From Paenibacillus massiliensis 2301065 = DSM 16942 (GTDB taxonomy: Bacteria; Bacillota; Bacilli; Paenibacillales; Paenibacillaceae), in NCBI RefSeq assembly GCF_000377505.1, contig NZ_KB898206.1:1-64000 (forward strand): a DNA stretch of 64,000 nucleotides, written 5' to 3'. Position 1 is the stretch's first letter; the number at the start of each line of letters is the position of its first letter. The translations under genes and the position numbers were made by a program. Under the pieces are notes generated by a model, which was not told the DNA's origin, made no database searches, and worked only from the letters and a program-made list of their open reading frames with translations. This document shows positions 25,318 to 32,995 of this stretch, piece after piece.

Positions 25318-25824
25318 TTATACGCGCTTCGCTCCGCGTCCTCCACGTTTTCCTTCGGTGTTCTTTTTGAGCGAGGAAATACGTTCTTCACTATCCTTCA
25401 GGAAGCGTGACATTTTATCCTCAAATGAAGGTTTACCCGCTGCAGGCTTGAACGACCGTCCCCCACGATCACGGTTAAATCCGCCACCGCCACCGCTACG
25501 TCCTTGCCCTTGACCACCACCGCCAAAACGTTCTCCTGGACCGCGGTCCGGTCTTGGGGCTCGTGGTGGTGGAGATTCGGAAGCCGGTTTATCTACAGCC
25601 TGCTTGATGGAAAGTCCGATTTTCCCGTCCTTGTCAACATTAATGACCTTCACCGTCACGACATCATTAATCTTCAGGTGGTCGTTGACATCCTTAACAT
25701 AGTTATCGGCGATTTCCGAGATGTGAACGAGACCCGTGACACCTCCAGACAAATCCACAAATGCTCCAAAATGCGTGATGCCTGTCACTTTGCCCTCTAA
25801 CTTGGTGCCCACTTCAATTGCCAT
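25318..25824 (-). CDS. S1 RNA-binding domain protein (YabR-like)
   Basis: General-stress-protein-13-like RNA-binding protein. Residues 1-72 are an S1/OB domain (GTKLEGKVTGITHFGAFVDL, LVHISEIADNYVKDV, VKVINVDKDGKIGLSIK). A long disordered Pro/Arg/Gly-rich tail with RGG-like clusters follows, ending in basic KRGGRGAKR. The ATG at 25824 is preferred over one 11 codons upstream because the domain begins there and a purine-rich site precedes it. It follows divIC, as yabR does in B. subtilis. The function is probably in translation or RNA binding; not proven. Confidence 0.88.
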   Translation of the reverse strand: MAIEVGTKLEGKVTGITHFGAFVDLSGGVTGLVHISEIADNYVKDVNDHLKINDVVTVKVINVDKDGKIGLSIKQAVDKPASESPPPRAPRPDRGPGERFGGGGQGQGRSGGGGGFNRDRGGRSFKPAAGKPSFEDKMSRFLKDSEERISSLKKNTEGKRGGRGAKRV

Positions 25825-25942
25825 AGAATAAAATGATCCTCCCTTAAATATATGCAACCGATTTTTTCAAAATCACGCTGTGGTGATTTGATTATACAAA
25901 ATGGCTTAACTTAGGTCAACTAAGCAATGCCTATAATGGCGC

Positions 25943-26275
25943 CTATTTCTGTTCATTTAGAATGGGTGTTTCCTCAGGCTTGTACAGTCCATATCTGCTT
26001 CTTGCAAGCTCGCCGATGAATTCAGGGTCCTGAAGTCGATTCACCTCATATTTCAGTTGATTCTCAGCAGCCTGTGCAGCCTGTTGTGCAGCAAGCTTCT
26101 GCTGCAGTGCACTATTCTGCTCCTGCATACTGAACGACTGAGAGAAAAAGGTGAATATCGTCCAACCAGCAAACAATACTACCGCCGTCAACCAGATCAT
26201 GATTCGTCTGCGTGCACCAGTGTGCGACTTGGATGTTGATGAAGATGAAGTTGTGCCGACAGACGAATGTCTCAT
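25943..26275 (-). CDS. divIC: Septum formation initiator DivIC
   Basis: Bitopic division protein of the FtsL/DivIC family; acts with FtsL and DivIB at the septum. Residues 1-25 are a Ser/Thr-rich cytoplasmic tail, 26-44 a transmembrane helix (IMIWLTAVVLFAGWTIFTF), and 46-75 an extracytoplasmic coiled coil (QNSALQQKLAAQQAA). Then comes the family C-terminal motif with DPEFIGELARSRYGLYKPEE. It lies immediately after yabQ in the conserved yabP-yabQ-divIC group. Confidence 0.93.
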   Translation of the reverse strand: MRHSSVGTTSSSSTSKSHTGARRRIMIWLTAVVLFAGWTIFTFFSQSFSMQEQNSALQQKLAAQQAAQAAENQLKYEVNRLQDPEFIGELARSRYGLYKPEETPILNEQK

Positions 26276-26309
26276 GGATTGTACCTCCTTCTGCGCAATA
26301 ATAATATAA

Positions 26310-26888
26310 TCATGTTCTTGTCCACCATCGCTGTAGCCAGTTCCATACCCGAAACAGCCAACGTGGCTTGGGGAATCTGTTCTGAATCAGTACGACCAGC
26401 GGACGAATGATCCACCACCCTAGCTTAATGAAAGGCCGAAGCAGCACAATCATAGCTCGACCGATCAGGATAACCAGTCGCCACAGTCCGATAACTAGCG
26501 CTCGCATCAGGCGGTATATCCCCAACAGTGGTTGTATAATCAATACATTAAATATTCTGCACAGTATATAAATAAACCTGTTGATGATCTCTATTAACAT
26601 TACCACAAATCGTTGAGTCGTAACACTTAACAGCCAAAAATAGAAGCAAACTCCTAAAACTAGTCCTAAAAATACATAAAACCTCAATTGTCCCCTGTTA
26701 CTCTCATACAGCATGTAGAAAATAAACAGCGCAGACAGTATCCAATACAGCAGATCCAGGATATGCACCGTCCACCTGGCGAAGCGGAAGCGACCAGACA
26801 GCACCCGGTAGCTGTCGAACACCGCTCCCATAGCTGCTCCAGATAGGGTCATCCAGATCAAGGTAATCCACTGTGTGTAAGGACTCAT
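26310..26888 (-). CDS. yabQ: Spore cortex biosynthesis protein YabQ
   Basis: Polytopic membrane protein needed for cortex formation in B. subtilis mother cells. Several hydrophobic segments are visible in the first 115 residues, opening with WITLIWMTLSGAAMGAVFD and the conserved YRVLSGRFRFARW. The C-terminal half is an unusually long run of hydrophobic-basic segments (RLVILIGRAMIVLLRPFIKL). It overlaps yabP by four bases, so the two are coupled. Confidence 0.9.
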   Translation of the reverse strand: MSPYTQWITLIWMTLSGAAMGAVFDSYRVLSGRFRFARWTVHILDLLYWILSALFIFYMLYESNRGQLRFYVFLGLVLGVCFYFWLLSVTTQRFVVMLIEIINRFIYILCRIFNVLIIQPLLGIYRLMRALVIGLWRLVILIGRAMIVLLRPFIKLGWWIIRPLVVLIQNRFPKPRWLFRVWNWLQRWWTRT

Positions 26889-27169
26889 TTAAATAGCTTG
26901 CCGATCAGGCTTTTGTTGCTTTTGGGTCGAGAACCGGGATCCAGATAGACAATGGAGTTAATCGTGCCCTCGATCGACAAAAGCCCTTCCTCCAGGCTGA
27001 GGTTTTTGATATGTAAATTTTGCCCGCGAATAGTTAAGTGGCCAAGCTCGGTCTGGAGCAAAAATTCCTCGCTGTCAAAGCTCTCTACGTTGCTGACTCC
27101 CGTCAGGTCCAGTAGCTTGCGGTTCTGCATGTGCAGATCATGCTTTTTCGGCTTGCTGTGTTCCACCAT
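26885..27169 (-). CDS. yabP: Sporulation protein YabP
   Basis: Small soluble protein (94 residues) of the YabP/YqfC family, sigma-E-controlled and linked to cortex assembly. Signature stretches: NRKLLDLTGVSNVESFDSEE, LGHLTIRGQNLHIKNLSLEE and LSIEGTINSIVY. The ATG at 27169 follows AGGAGG; an ATG 16 codons earlier is poorly placed and precedes that site. A sequence upstream (CATATAAT) resembles a sigma-E -10 element, but I could not fit a -35. Confidence 0.92.
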   Translation of the reverse strand: MVEHSKPKKHDLHMQNRKLLDLTGVSNVESFDSEEFLLQTELGHLTIRGQNLHIKNLSLEEGLLSIEGTINSIVYLDPGSRPKSNKSLIGKLFK

Positions 27170-27306
27170 GGCATGTACCCCTCCTTCTGTTGATAGCTTA
27201 TGGAAGGGGAACTGCAAATAGAACCAATATTATATGTCGGTTATAATCTTGATGTTTTAAAGGGACTGGTAGAACCTAATTCAGCGAACAGCTTTTGCGT
27301 CAATGC

Positions 27307-27359
27307 GAAAAAGAAGCATTCCTCTTTGTGCAATGAACTTGCAACGAAGGAATGCTTCT
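27307..27359 (-). terminator. rqcP terminator
   Basis: The minus strand has a GAAGCATTCCT...AGGAATGCTTC perfect 11-bp stem with a long loop and five T. It separates hbs-rqcP from the yabP-yabQ-divIC group. Confidence 0.88.
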
Positions 27360-27361
27360 CC

Positions 27362-27640
27362 TTACCAATCGATTCCGTTATCCTTGGCAATCGGTTCTTC
27401 TTTAATTAGCGTGTACATCCCTGCCGCCTCATCCTTGCGTGTCGTATCCGCAAGTCGTTCCACTCGCACCGTGACCAGCTTCTGTCCAAATTGGACCGTA
27501 AGCTCATCACCTACCTTGACGGAGCTGCTGGGCTTGGCTTCGCGACCATTCACCATCACTCGTCCCTGTTCAGAGACGTCCTTGGCAACGGTACGGCGCT
27601 TGATGAGCCGGGATACTTTCAGGAATTTATCAAGACGCAT
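27362..27640 (-). CDS. rqcP: S4-domain ribosome quality-control factor RqcP
   Basis: A 92-residue S4-type RNA-binding protein (YabO/Hsp15-like) that in Firmicutes works with RqcH to add alanine tails to stalled peptides on 50S subunits. The S4 motif opens with MRLDKFLKVSRLIKRRTVAK and continues through GRVMVNGREAKPSSSVKVGD. Its ATG overlaps the hbs stop (TAATG), so the two are translationally coupled. Confidence 0.93.
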   Translation of the reverse strand: MRLDKFLKVSRLIKRRTVAKDVSEQGRVMVNGREAKPSSSVKVGDELTVQFGQKLVTVRVERLADTTRKDEAAGMYTLIKEEPIAKDNGIDW

Positions 27641-27912
27641 TAATTCACTGCTTCTTTAAGCTTGTTACCAGCTTTGAATGCAGGAACCGTGGATTCAGGA
27701 ATTTCGATGGTGTTACCTGTTTGTGGGTTACGGCCTGTACGACCAGCACGTTTGCGAGTCTCGAATGTGCCAAAGCCAATCAATTGAACTTTGTCACCGC
27801 TTGCGAGCGCGTCTGTAATTTCTCCAAGAAAACCGTTCAGTACGGTTTCAACATCACGTTTAGTCAGTCCGCTTTTGCTGGAAATGTTGTTGATCAGATC
27901 TGTCTTGTTCAT
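27640..27912 (-). CDS. hbs: HU-type DNA-binding protein
   Basis: Nucleoid protein that bends DNA as a dimer. The 90 residues follow the HU pattern: MNKTDLINNISSKSGLTKRD, VQLIGFGTFETRKRAGRTGR, NPQTGNTIEIPESTVPAFKAG. The GGAGG site sits nine bases before ATG. In B. subtilis hbs is elsewhere; here it is inserted between mazG and rqcP and drives rqcP from its own promoter. Confidence 0.97.
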   Translation of the reverse strand: MNKTDLINNISSKSGLTKRDVETVLNGFLGEITDALASGDKVQLIGFGTFETRKRAGRTGRNPQTGNTIEIPESTVPAFKAGNKLKEAVN

Positions 27913-28126
27913 AGATTAAGAGCCTCCTAGAATTAAAAAGAAATAGATTCAGCCTGGTAGCAGGTTGTACGTCTTCCCTGTCGGGACGATTTCCAAACCA
28001 AGCCTGCTTGGAACCTTGTAAACTGAACAATCGGCAGCCTGGGATACGTCCAGGAGCACTGAATGTTTAGAATTACTAAGATCAAGTATTCTTGATGTCT
28101 TACCGAATTCCTGCAACACGATATTA
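27913..28126 (-). other. Long 5' leader of hbs
   Basis: About 200 nt separate the promoter from the hbs start. The RNA can form short hairpins, for example CGTCCCgacaGGGaaGACG and TTCCAA...TTGGAA. I do not recognise a known riboswitch class. An open frame with a TTG start crosses it but begins upstream of the promoter. Confidence 0.45.
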
Positions 28127-28149
28127 CTTTTTTTTACGAGACGGGTCAA
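28121..28149 (-). promoter_or_regulatory. Sigma-A promoter of hbs
   Basis: On the minus strand, TTGACC (28144-28149) is followed after 17 bp by TAATAT (28121-28126). It is a strong match, about 205 nt upstream of the hbs ATG. Confidence 0.8.
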
Positions 28150-28222
28150 CAATAGCGTATTTTTTTAGGTATTTTTCAGTATATCCGTTCCCATCTTTTA
28201 CATACATTGAGAGCTCACACCG

Positions 28223-29725
28223 CTAATTGTCAGATGACAGAGCCCGCTTTGCTTCCTCCCAATAACGGTCCATTTCCTCCAGTGTGCTTTGCTGAGGCGT
28301 CTTTCCCTGCTCCTGCAGACGGCGCTCAATATAGCGGAATCGTTGGGTGAATTTGAGGTTCGTACGCGCCAGTGCCTCCTCCGGATCGGCGTCTATGAAT
28401 CTTGAAGCATTTACTGCAGCGAACAGCAGGTCGCCAAGCTCCAGCATCTGTTCTTCAGCAGTCTGCCCTTCCTGCACGGCCTCCTGCAGTTCTTCTAGCT
28501 CCTCGCGTATTTTGGAAAAAACATCCTCAATCTGCTCCCAATCAAAGCCGACCTTTGCTGCTTTCTTCTGCAGCTTATAGGACTTCATCAAGGCAGGAAG
28601 GTCCTTGGGAATGCCATCCAACAGCGAGGCCTCCTGTACATCTGTTCCCTTCAGCCGCTTCTCCTCCGCCTTCATTTGCTCCCAGCTCTGCAAGGCCTCT
28701 TCAGCATTGTCTGCGGTCTGCTCGCCAAAAACATGCGGATGGCGGAAGATTAGCTTGTCGTGTAGACCTGCAATTACGTCATATACACTGAAGGTCCCCA
28801 CTTCCTCCTCCATCTGGGCATGAAGAAGAATCTGCAGCAATAGATCGCCAAGCTCCTCCTTCATGTGCTCTGGATCATCCTCATCAATCGTCTCCAGTAC
28901 CTCATAGGTCTCTTCGATCAGGTTCTTGCGAATGGAAGAGTGTGTCTGCTCACGATCCCAAGGGCACCCCTCAGGGCTTCGCAGGATGTCCACGATCTCG
29001 TGCAAACGCTCAAAGGAATGCCTCCGCAGGAAAGTATCCTCACTCCGTGGAATGAAGACAACCGACAGATTGCCATAGCCCTGCACCCGATCCAGCTCGT
29101 ACAGCGGTATTCTATGGATCTGCTCCTCACCGCTTACACCAAGGGCATGTCCCACGATGATTGGATAATCATCTGGATAACGCTCCATAAGGCATAGTTT
29201 GACGTCAGAGGCGGTGAAGCTGTCATAGACCTGTCCAATCAGCGTATGTAGACGCGGCTGAAGCCAGCTGGCATCCATACTGCCTGCGTCCAGAAGCTGG
29301 AATCCTTCAATCGGGTCAAAGCCGAGTCGCACGAAGGCTTCGTCCAGGAAGCTCTCCCCACCCAGAATATGCAGCTCAATCCCTTGAGCCGGGCAACGCT
29401 CTCTCAATAGCTGTACAGCTGCCTCAGCCACCATCGGATGACCAGGAACGGCATAGACGATGCTAGTGCCCTCAGCCCCTTGTGAGGCTTGTGTAAGTAA
29501 GCGCTGTGCGATCTCCTCATATACCTCGGGGAAAGAGTCCTTGGCCTCATAGACGTCGTCAAAGGATTCAGACTTGATGTTGTAGTCTTCCAGAACGGCG
29601 GTCACCGGGTGCTCCTTGGTTCGGAGATACAAGGTATCCGCTTGTTTCAGTCGATTCAGAATGCCGATCGTAAGCTGGTCAGGGCCACCTGACCCAAGAC
29701 CGACTATTGTCAGGGTACTGCTCAT
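28223..29725 (-). CDS. mazG: MazG-type nucleotide pyrophosphohydrolase fused to a methylase domain (YabN)
   Basis: Two-part enzyme of about 500 residues. The N-terminal half (about 1-225) is a tetrapyrrole/SAM methylase-like domain starting LTIVGLGSGGPDQLTIG, with unknown substrate in this family. The C-terminal part carries two MazG repeats with metal-binding acidic helices: EELGDLLLQILLHAQ and LELGDLLFAAVNASR. It hydrolyses NTPs to NMP and pyrophosphate, a house-cleaning role. The start at 29725 lies six bases after AGGAGG; an ATG two codons earlier overlaps that site. Position and domain fusion match B. subtilis yabN. Confidence 0.95.
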   Translation of the reverse strand: MSSTLTIVGLGSGGPDQLTIGILNRLKQADTLYLRTKEHPVTAVLEDYNIKSESFDDVYEAKDSFPEVYEEIAQRLLTQASQGAEGTSIVYAVPGHPMVAEAAVQLLRERCPAQGIELHILGGESFLDEAFVRLGFDPIEGFQLLDAGSMDASWLQPRLHTLIGQVYDSFTASDVKLCLMERYPDDYPIIVGHALGVSGEEQIHRIPLYELDRVQGYGNLSVVFIPRSEDTFLRRHSFERLHEIVDILRSPEGCPWDREQTHSSIRKNLIEETYEVLETIDEDDPEHMKEELGDLLLQILLHAQMEEEVGTFSVYDVIAGLHDKLIFRHPHVFGEQTADNAEEALQSWEQMKAEEKRLKGTDVQEASLLDGIPKDLPALMKSYKLQKKAAKVGFDWEQIEDVFSKIREELEELQEAVQEGQTAEEQMLELGDLLFAAVNASRFIDADPEEALARTNLKFTQRFRYIERRLQEQGKTPQQSTLEEMDRYWEEAKRALSSDN

Positions 29726-30026
29726 GGCCATCCTCCTATTCGTCTAAGCGATTCTTAGCTGAGCATGTTACATAAATCCAAAGAACGTAGTCAGCAGGAT
29801 ATTAATCGAAACGATTTTATTCATGCATATTTTGTATTGAAAATTGACTGAAATCGAATGAATCAAAAGGCTAAGCTAAATATTTCAGTTGTATAAAAGC
29901 TTTGCATATCATCTCAAGTATCACGTCTGAAACAGAACTCGTGTGACTATTATCTTACCACATGTGGCTTCAAGCTTGCCTTGCATTGCCTTCAAGCCTT
30001 TCATTAGCTGAGGCGGGTGACCAGCC
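29726..30026. other. AT-rich gap between the flippase gene and mazG
   Basis: About 300 bp with no gene that I can support. It must hold the mazG promoter, but I see no convincing match and no clear terminator for the upstream flippase gene. Confidence 0.5.
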
Positions 30027-31979
30027 TCAGCTCAGCATCCGCAGGCCGCGCAGCAGCTTCACCAGCGGAGAGCCGAGCTTCGGCAGCTGCAGAAGCTCAG
30101 CCTCGGTCAGTAGCCGCAATCGAACAGCGGCTAGCATGAACACAGCGGTGCCTGCGGCTACGCCCAGCAGGCTCTTCGCCATCGCGGCCGTTCGACTGTC
30201 GGCCGCATAGCCCAGGGCACCCAGCGCTGCGCCGGTGCCCCAGGAGACCGAGGCCGCCGCGAGCACCATGGCGGCCAGCATGATCGCCGGCTTCAGCACG
30301 CCGGCGGACCAAGACGTGCGCAGCCCAGCCAGGCGGGCCAGCTGCGCAGTGTTGAGCGCAGCCGCCAGCGTATAGGCGGCTGCGCCTGCAATGGCGGCGC
30401 CTGTCGTGCCCCAGATGGGCACGAGCAGCACATTCAGCGCCGCCTTCACCGCGGCGGCGGCCAGCAGGTGCAGCGCCGGCGCACGGACGGCACCCAGCCC
30501 TTGCAGCAGCGCCGCCGAGATGATGCTGGCTGTCCCGCCGGCTGCGGTCAGCGCGAGCCAGCTCATGACATCGCTGCCCGCGGCATCCTTGTACAGCATC
30601 TGGTTAATGGGCTCTGCGAGGATGGCGAGACCAGCCGCAGCAGCCAAGCCGAGCAGCCAGGACCAGCGCAGCGCCAGACCGCTCTGACGTCGGATCAGCC
30701 CATCATCGCCCCTGAATTTGGCCTCGGCCAAGGCCGGGATGAATAACGCGGTCAGGCTAGTCGCTAACATCATGACCAGCTGTACCAGAGGCAGACCCCG
30801 ATTATAGATTCCGAAGGCGACCATAACCTCGGCCTCTCCTAATCCCTCCTGCTTGAGCAGACGCGGGACCGTGAACGTATCAACCATCAAGATGAGCGGA
30901 ATCGCAAGGCTGCCTAGGCATACAGGGAGCGCGTAGCGCATTAGAGACCGCAGAAGCTTGAAGGCCCCTGGCCGGGACAACTCCGATCCAGGCAGCTTCT
31001 CAATTTGTTTATACTCTGGCTGAGCATAACCGCGCTCTTCGAACCTCGATACGCGCCCTCTGAGCCCTGTATGCCCTCTGGTTCCCGATACGTTCTCCTG
31101 AGCAGTCTTCCAGTCCGAGGTCTGGTGAAGCGAGCTGCGCCCTTCATGGCTTGACGGCTCCTCTTGACCCCGTTGTTCGCCCAGCATGCCATCCAGTAAT
31201 GCAGTCTTATCTATATCCCTATCAGAGTGGCCTGTACGCTCTGACTTATACCTATGCCTGTCAGCCAACCCCGCCTTTGAGGTAGCCGCCACCTCTGGCG
31301 AATAAGGTGGTCTCGTCGTACGAGAACGGCCATGACTGGCCCGCAACCAGTAGAACAGCATAATACAGAGGCCTGCAGCGCCGCCAGCCGCAGAGCCCAG
31401 CATGGCTCCAGCTGCAATCCAGTCCGGGGAGAAGCCTTGACCGATCATATACAGCAGCAGCACAATCATCACTGTCACGCGGATCAATTGCTCCGTCACC
31501 TGAGACACAGCAGTAGGGATCATATTATGGAGTCCCTGAAAATATCCACGCATCGCGGCCATGATTGGGATAAACAGGCAGGCTGCCGAAGCCGCCCGAA
31601 TGGAAGGAATGACGTGTGCATTATCAATCCATTTACCCAGGAGTGGAGCAGACACATACGTCAGCATTCCCAGGACCAGCCCGAATGTACCCAACACCAT
31701 GTAAGCTAGTCTGGCTACCCTTTTCCCTCCTTGCTCGTCCCCGGCTGCTTCGTATTCTGCTACGAACTTGGAGATGGCTACGGGGAAGCCAGCAGCGGCT
31801 ATGGTAATCAGCACGGTATAGAACGGATAGACCGTATTGTAAATGCCAAATACACCATCGCCGCCAATATTCTGCAAGGGAATCTTCTGCAGTGCACCGA
31901 TGAGCTTGGTGACGATGGCAGCCACCGTCAAAATCAACGCTCCTTGCAGCAGCTTCCCTGCCTTATCGTTCTTGCCCAT
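30027..31979 (-). CDS. MOP-superfamily lipid flippase (SpoVB/MurJ/YabM type)
   Basis: Polytopic membrane transporter, 12-14 predicted helices, related to SpoVB and lipid II flippases. It opens with LLQGALILTVAAIVTKLIGA and FGIYNTVYPFYTVLITIAAA. It has 650 residues rather than the usual 520-550. The excess is a hydrophilic, Arg/Ser/Glu-rich loop at about 215-325 between the two halves. The last 220 residues are extremely Ala/Leu-rich and lie in DNA of much higher GC content than the rest of the window. Position is that of B. subtilis yabM. The substrate (lipid II or spore polysaccharide precursor) is inferred only from the family. Confidence 0.88.
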   Translation of the reverse strand: MGKNDKAGKLLQGALILTVAAIVTKLIGALQKIPLQNIGGDGVFGIYNTVYPFYTVLITIAAAGFPVAISKFVAEYEAAGDEQGGKRVARLAYMVLGTFGLVLGMLTYVSAPLLGKWIDNAHVIPSIRAASAACLFIPIMAAMRGYFQGLHNMIPTAVSQVTEQLIRVTVMIVLLLYMIGQGFSPDWIAAGAMLGSAAGGAAGLCIMLFYWLRASHGRSRTTRPPYSPEVAATSKAGLADRHRYKSERTGHSDRDIDKTALLDGMLGEQRGQEEPSSHEGRSSLHQTSDWKTAQENVSGTRGHTGLRGRVSRFEERGYAQPEYKQIEKLPGSELSRPGAFKLLRSLMRYALPVCLGSLAIPLILMVDTFTVPRLLKQEGLGEAEVMVAFGIYNRGLPLVQLVMMLATSLTALFIPALAEAKFRGDDGLIRRQSGLALRWSWLLGLAAAAGLAILAEPINQMLYKDAAGSDVMSWLALTAAGGTASIISAALLQGLGAVRAPALHLLAAAAVKAALNVLLVPIWGTTGAAIAGAAAYTLAAALNTAQLARLAGLRTSWSAGVLKPAIMLAAMVLAAASVSWGTGAALGALGYAADSRTAAMAKSLLGVAAGTAVFMLAAVRLRLLTEAELLQLPKLGSPLVKLLRGLRMLS

Positions 31980-32177
31980 GACGGCCTCCTACTTGCAAGG
32001 TTATAACTGACTTTGCATGAATATACCCTGCTCATACTCTGGATTTTGCTTCCTACGCTTGTTGCACTTTTCTTAGCTATCCACTTCTATGCTTGTCCTA
32101 CTATGTAAGAATCACAATCGCTACTGTCCCTAACTAGCGGCTACACCCCTCTTATTATAGCGGCTTCCGTAGACATA

Positions 32178-32212
32178 CAAAACTCCCGAAAGACTAGAGG
32201 CCTCCGGGAGCG
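32178..32212 (-). terminator. spoVT terminator
   Basis: The minus strand has GCTCCCG...CGGGAGTTTTGT with a 16-base loop, 20 bp after the spoVT stop. Confidence 0.8.
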
Positions 32213-32231
32213 CTACAGTTGCTTCATTTTG

Positions 32232-32774
32232 TTATTGTTCCATCTGCTTGCCAAGGAATGCAGCAGCTGTCTCTGCCATTTTGGTCTCCATCTGTGCCAT
32301 GGTCACATTTTCGTCCTTATTAAGCAGGATTACGGCTCCAATGGGGTCACCCCCGGAAATAATCGGCGCTGCCACAAATGACGAGATCTGCTCCGTGTTA
32401 TCCTTCGCGATCTCATAGGCGCCAGCTGAGGTCTCCAGCAGCGTCTTGCGATTCTCCATGCATTCCTCAATTAGCGTACTTATGGACTTGTCCAGGTATT
32501 CCTTCTTGGATCCACCAGCAACGGCAATGAAGCTGTCACGGTCTGATATCATCGTAATATGACCTGTACTTTCGTACAATGATTCCGCATACTCCTTCGC
32601 AAAATCACCCAGTTCTCCAATTGGCGAATACTTCTTCAGAATTACTTCTCCATCCCGATCCACGAAAATCTCGAGCGGATCTCCTTCGCGGATACGCAGT
32701 GTTCTGCGAATCTCCTTCGGAATGACTACCCGACCCAAATCGTCTATGCGTCGAACAATGCCAGTAGCTTTCAT
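32232..32774 (-). CDS. spoVT: Stage V sporulation protein T, AbrB-like regulator
   Basis: Forespore transcription factor that adjusts sigma-G genes. The N-terminal swapped-hairpin DNA-binding domain is nearly invariant (MKATGIVRRIDDLGRVVIP, KEIRRTLRIREGDPLEIFVD). A C-terminal GAF-like domain (about 55-180) follows. The start at 32774 matches the B. subtilis N-terminus; an ATG two codons earlier is equally possible. A sigma-G-type promoter precedes it. The paralogue abrB is at 52476. Confidence 0.97.
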   Translation of the reverse strand: MKATGIVRRIDDLGRVVIPKEIRRTLRIREGDPLEIFVDRDGEVILKKYSPIGELGDFAKEYAESLYESTGHITMISDRDSFIAVAGGSKKEYLDKSISTLIEECMENRKTLLETSAGAYEIAKDNTEQISSFVAAPIISGGDPIGAVILLNKDENVTMAQMETKMAETAAAFLGKQMEQ

Positions 32775-32851
32775 GTACATGTTGCCCCACTTTCTAGGAA
32801 GATTAATTACTACGGCCCTGCCTCAAAACGGTAATTATTGAAGTCTAACCA

Positions 32852-32882
32852 TAGTATTCATCCGCTCCCAATTCATTATACA
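32852..32882 (-). promoter_or_regulatory. Sigma-G-type promoter of spoVT
   Basis: On the minus strand, TGTATA (32877-32882) and AATACTA (32852-32858) are separated by 18 bp, close to the sigma-G consensus TGAATA-N18-CATACTA. B. subtilis spoVT is a sigma-G gene. Confidence 0.65.
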
Positions 32883-32909
32883 TGCGATTCAAGAACTGGC
32901 CCCGAATAG

Positions 32910-32936
32910 GAAAAGGCGCGGTTTTCCGCGCCTTTC
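32910..32936 (-). terminator. prsA terminator
   Basis: The minus strand has an AAGGCGCGG/CCGCGCCTT stem with a four-base loop and a TTTTCC tail, about 60 bp past the prsA stop. Confidence 0.85.
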
Positions 32937-32995
32937 TTGTCCAAATGATCACCAGGTGTGGTTGCTAGGTGTTGCGTAGACCTACCGAGTGGGTA

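Noticed and set aside
24990..25370. A 126-codon plus-strand frame crossing the spoIIE upstream region
   Set aside because: It overlaps the terminator and 3' end of the S1-domain gene, lacks a ribosome-binding site, and is not protein-like.
27949..28152. A 67-codon minus-strand frame with TTG start upstream of hbs
   Set aside because: It starts upstream of the clear hbs promoter, has no ribosome-binding site, and its sequence is explained as the untranslated leader.
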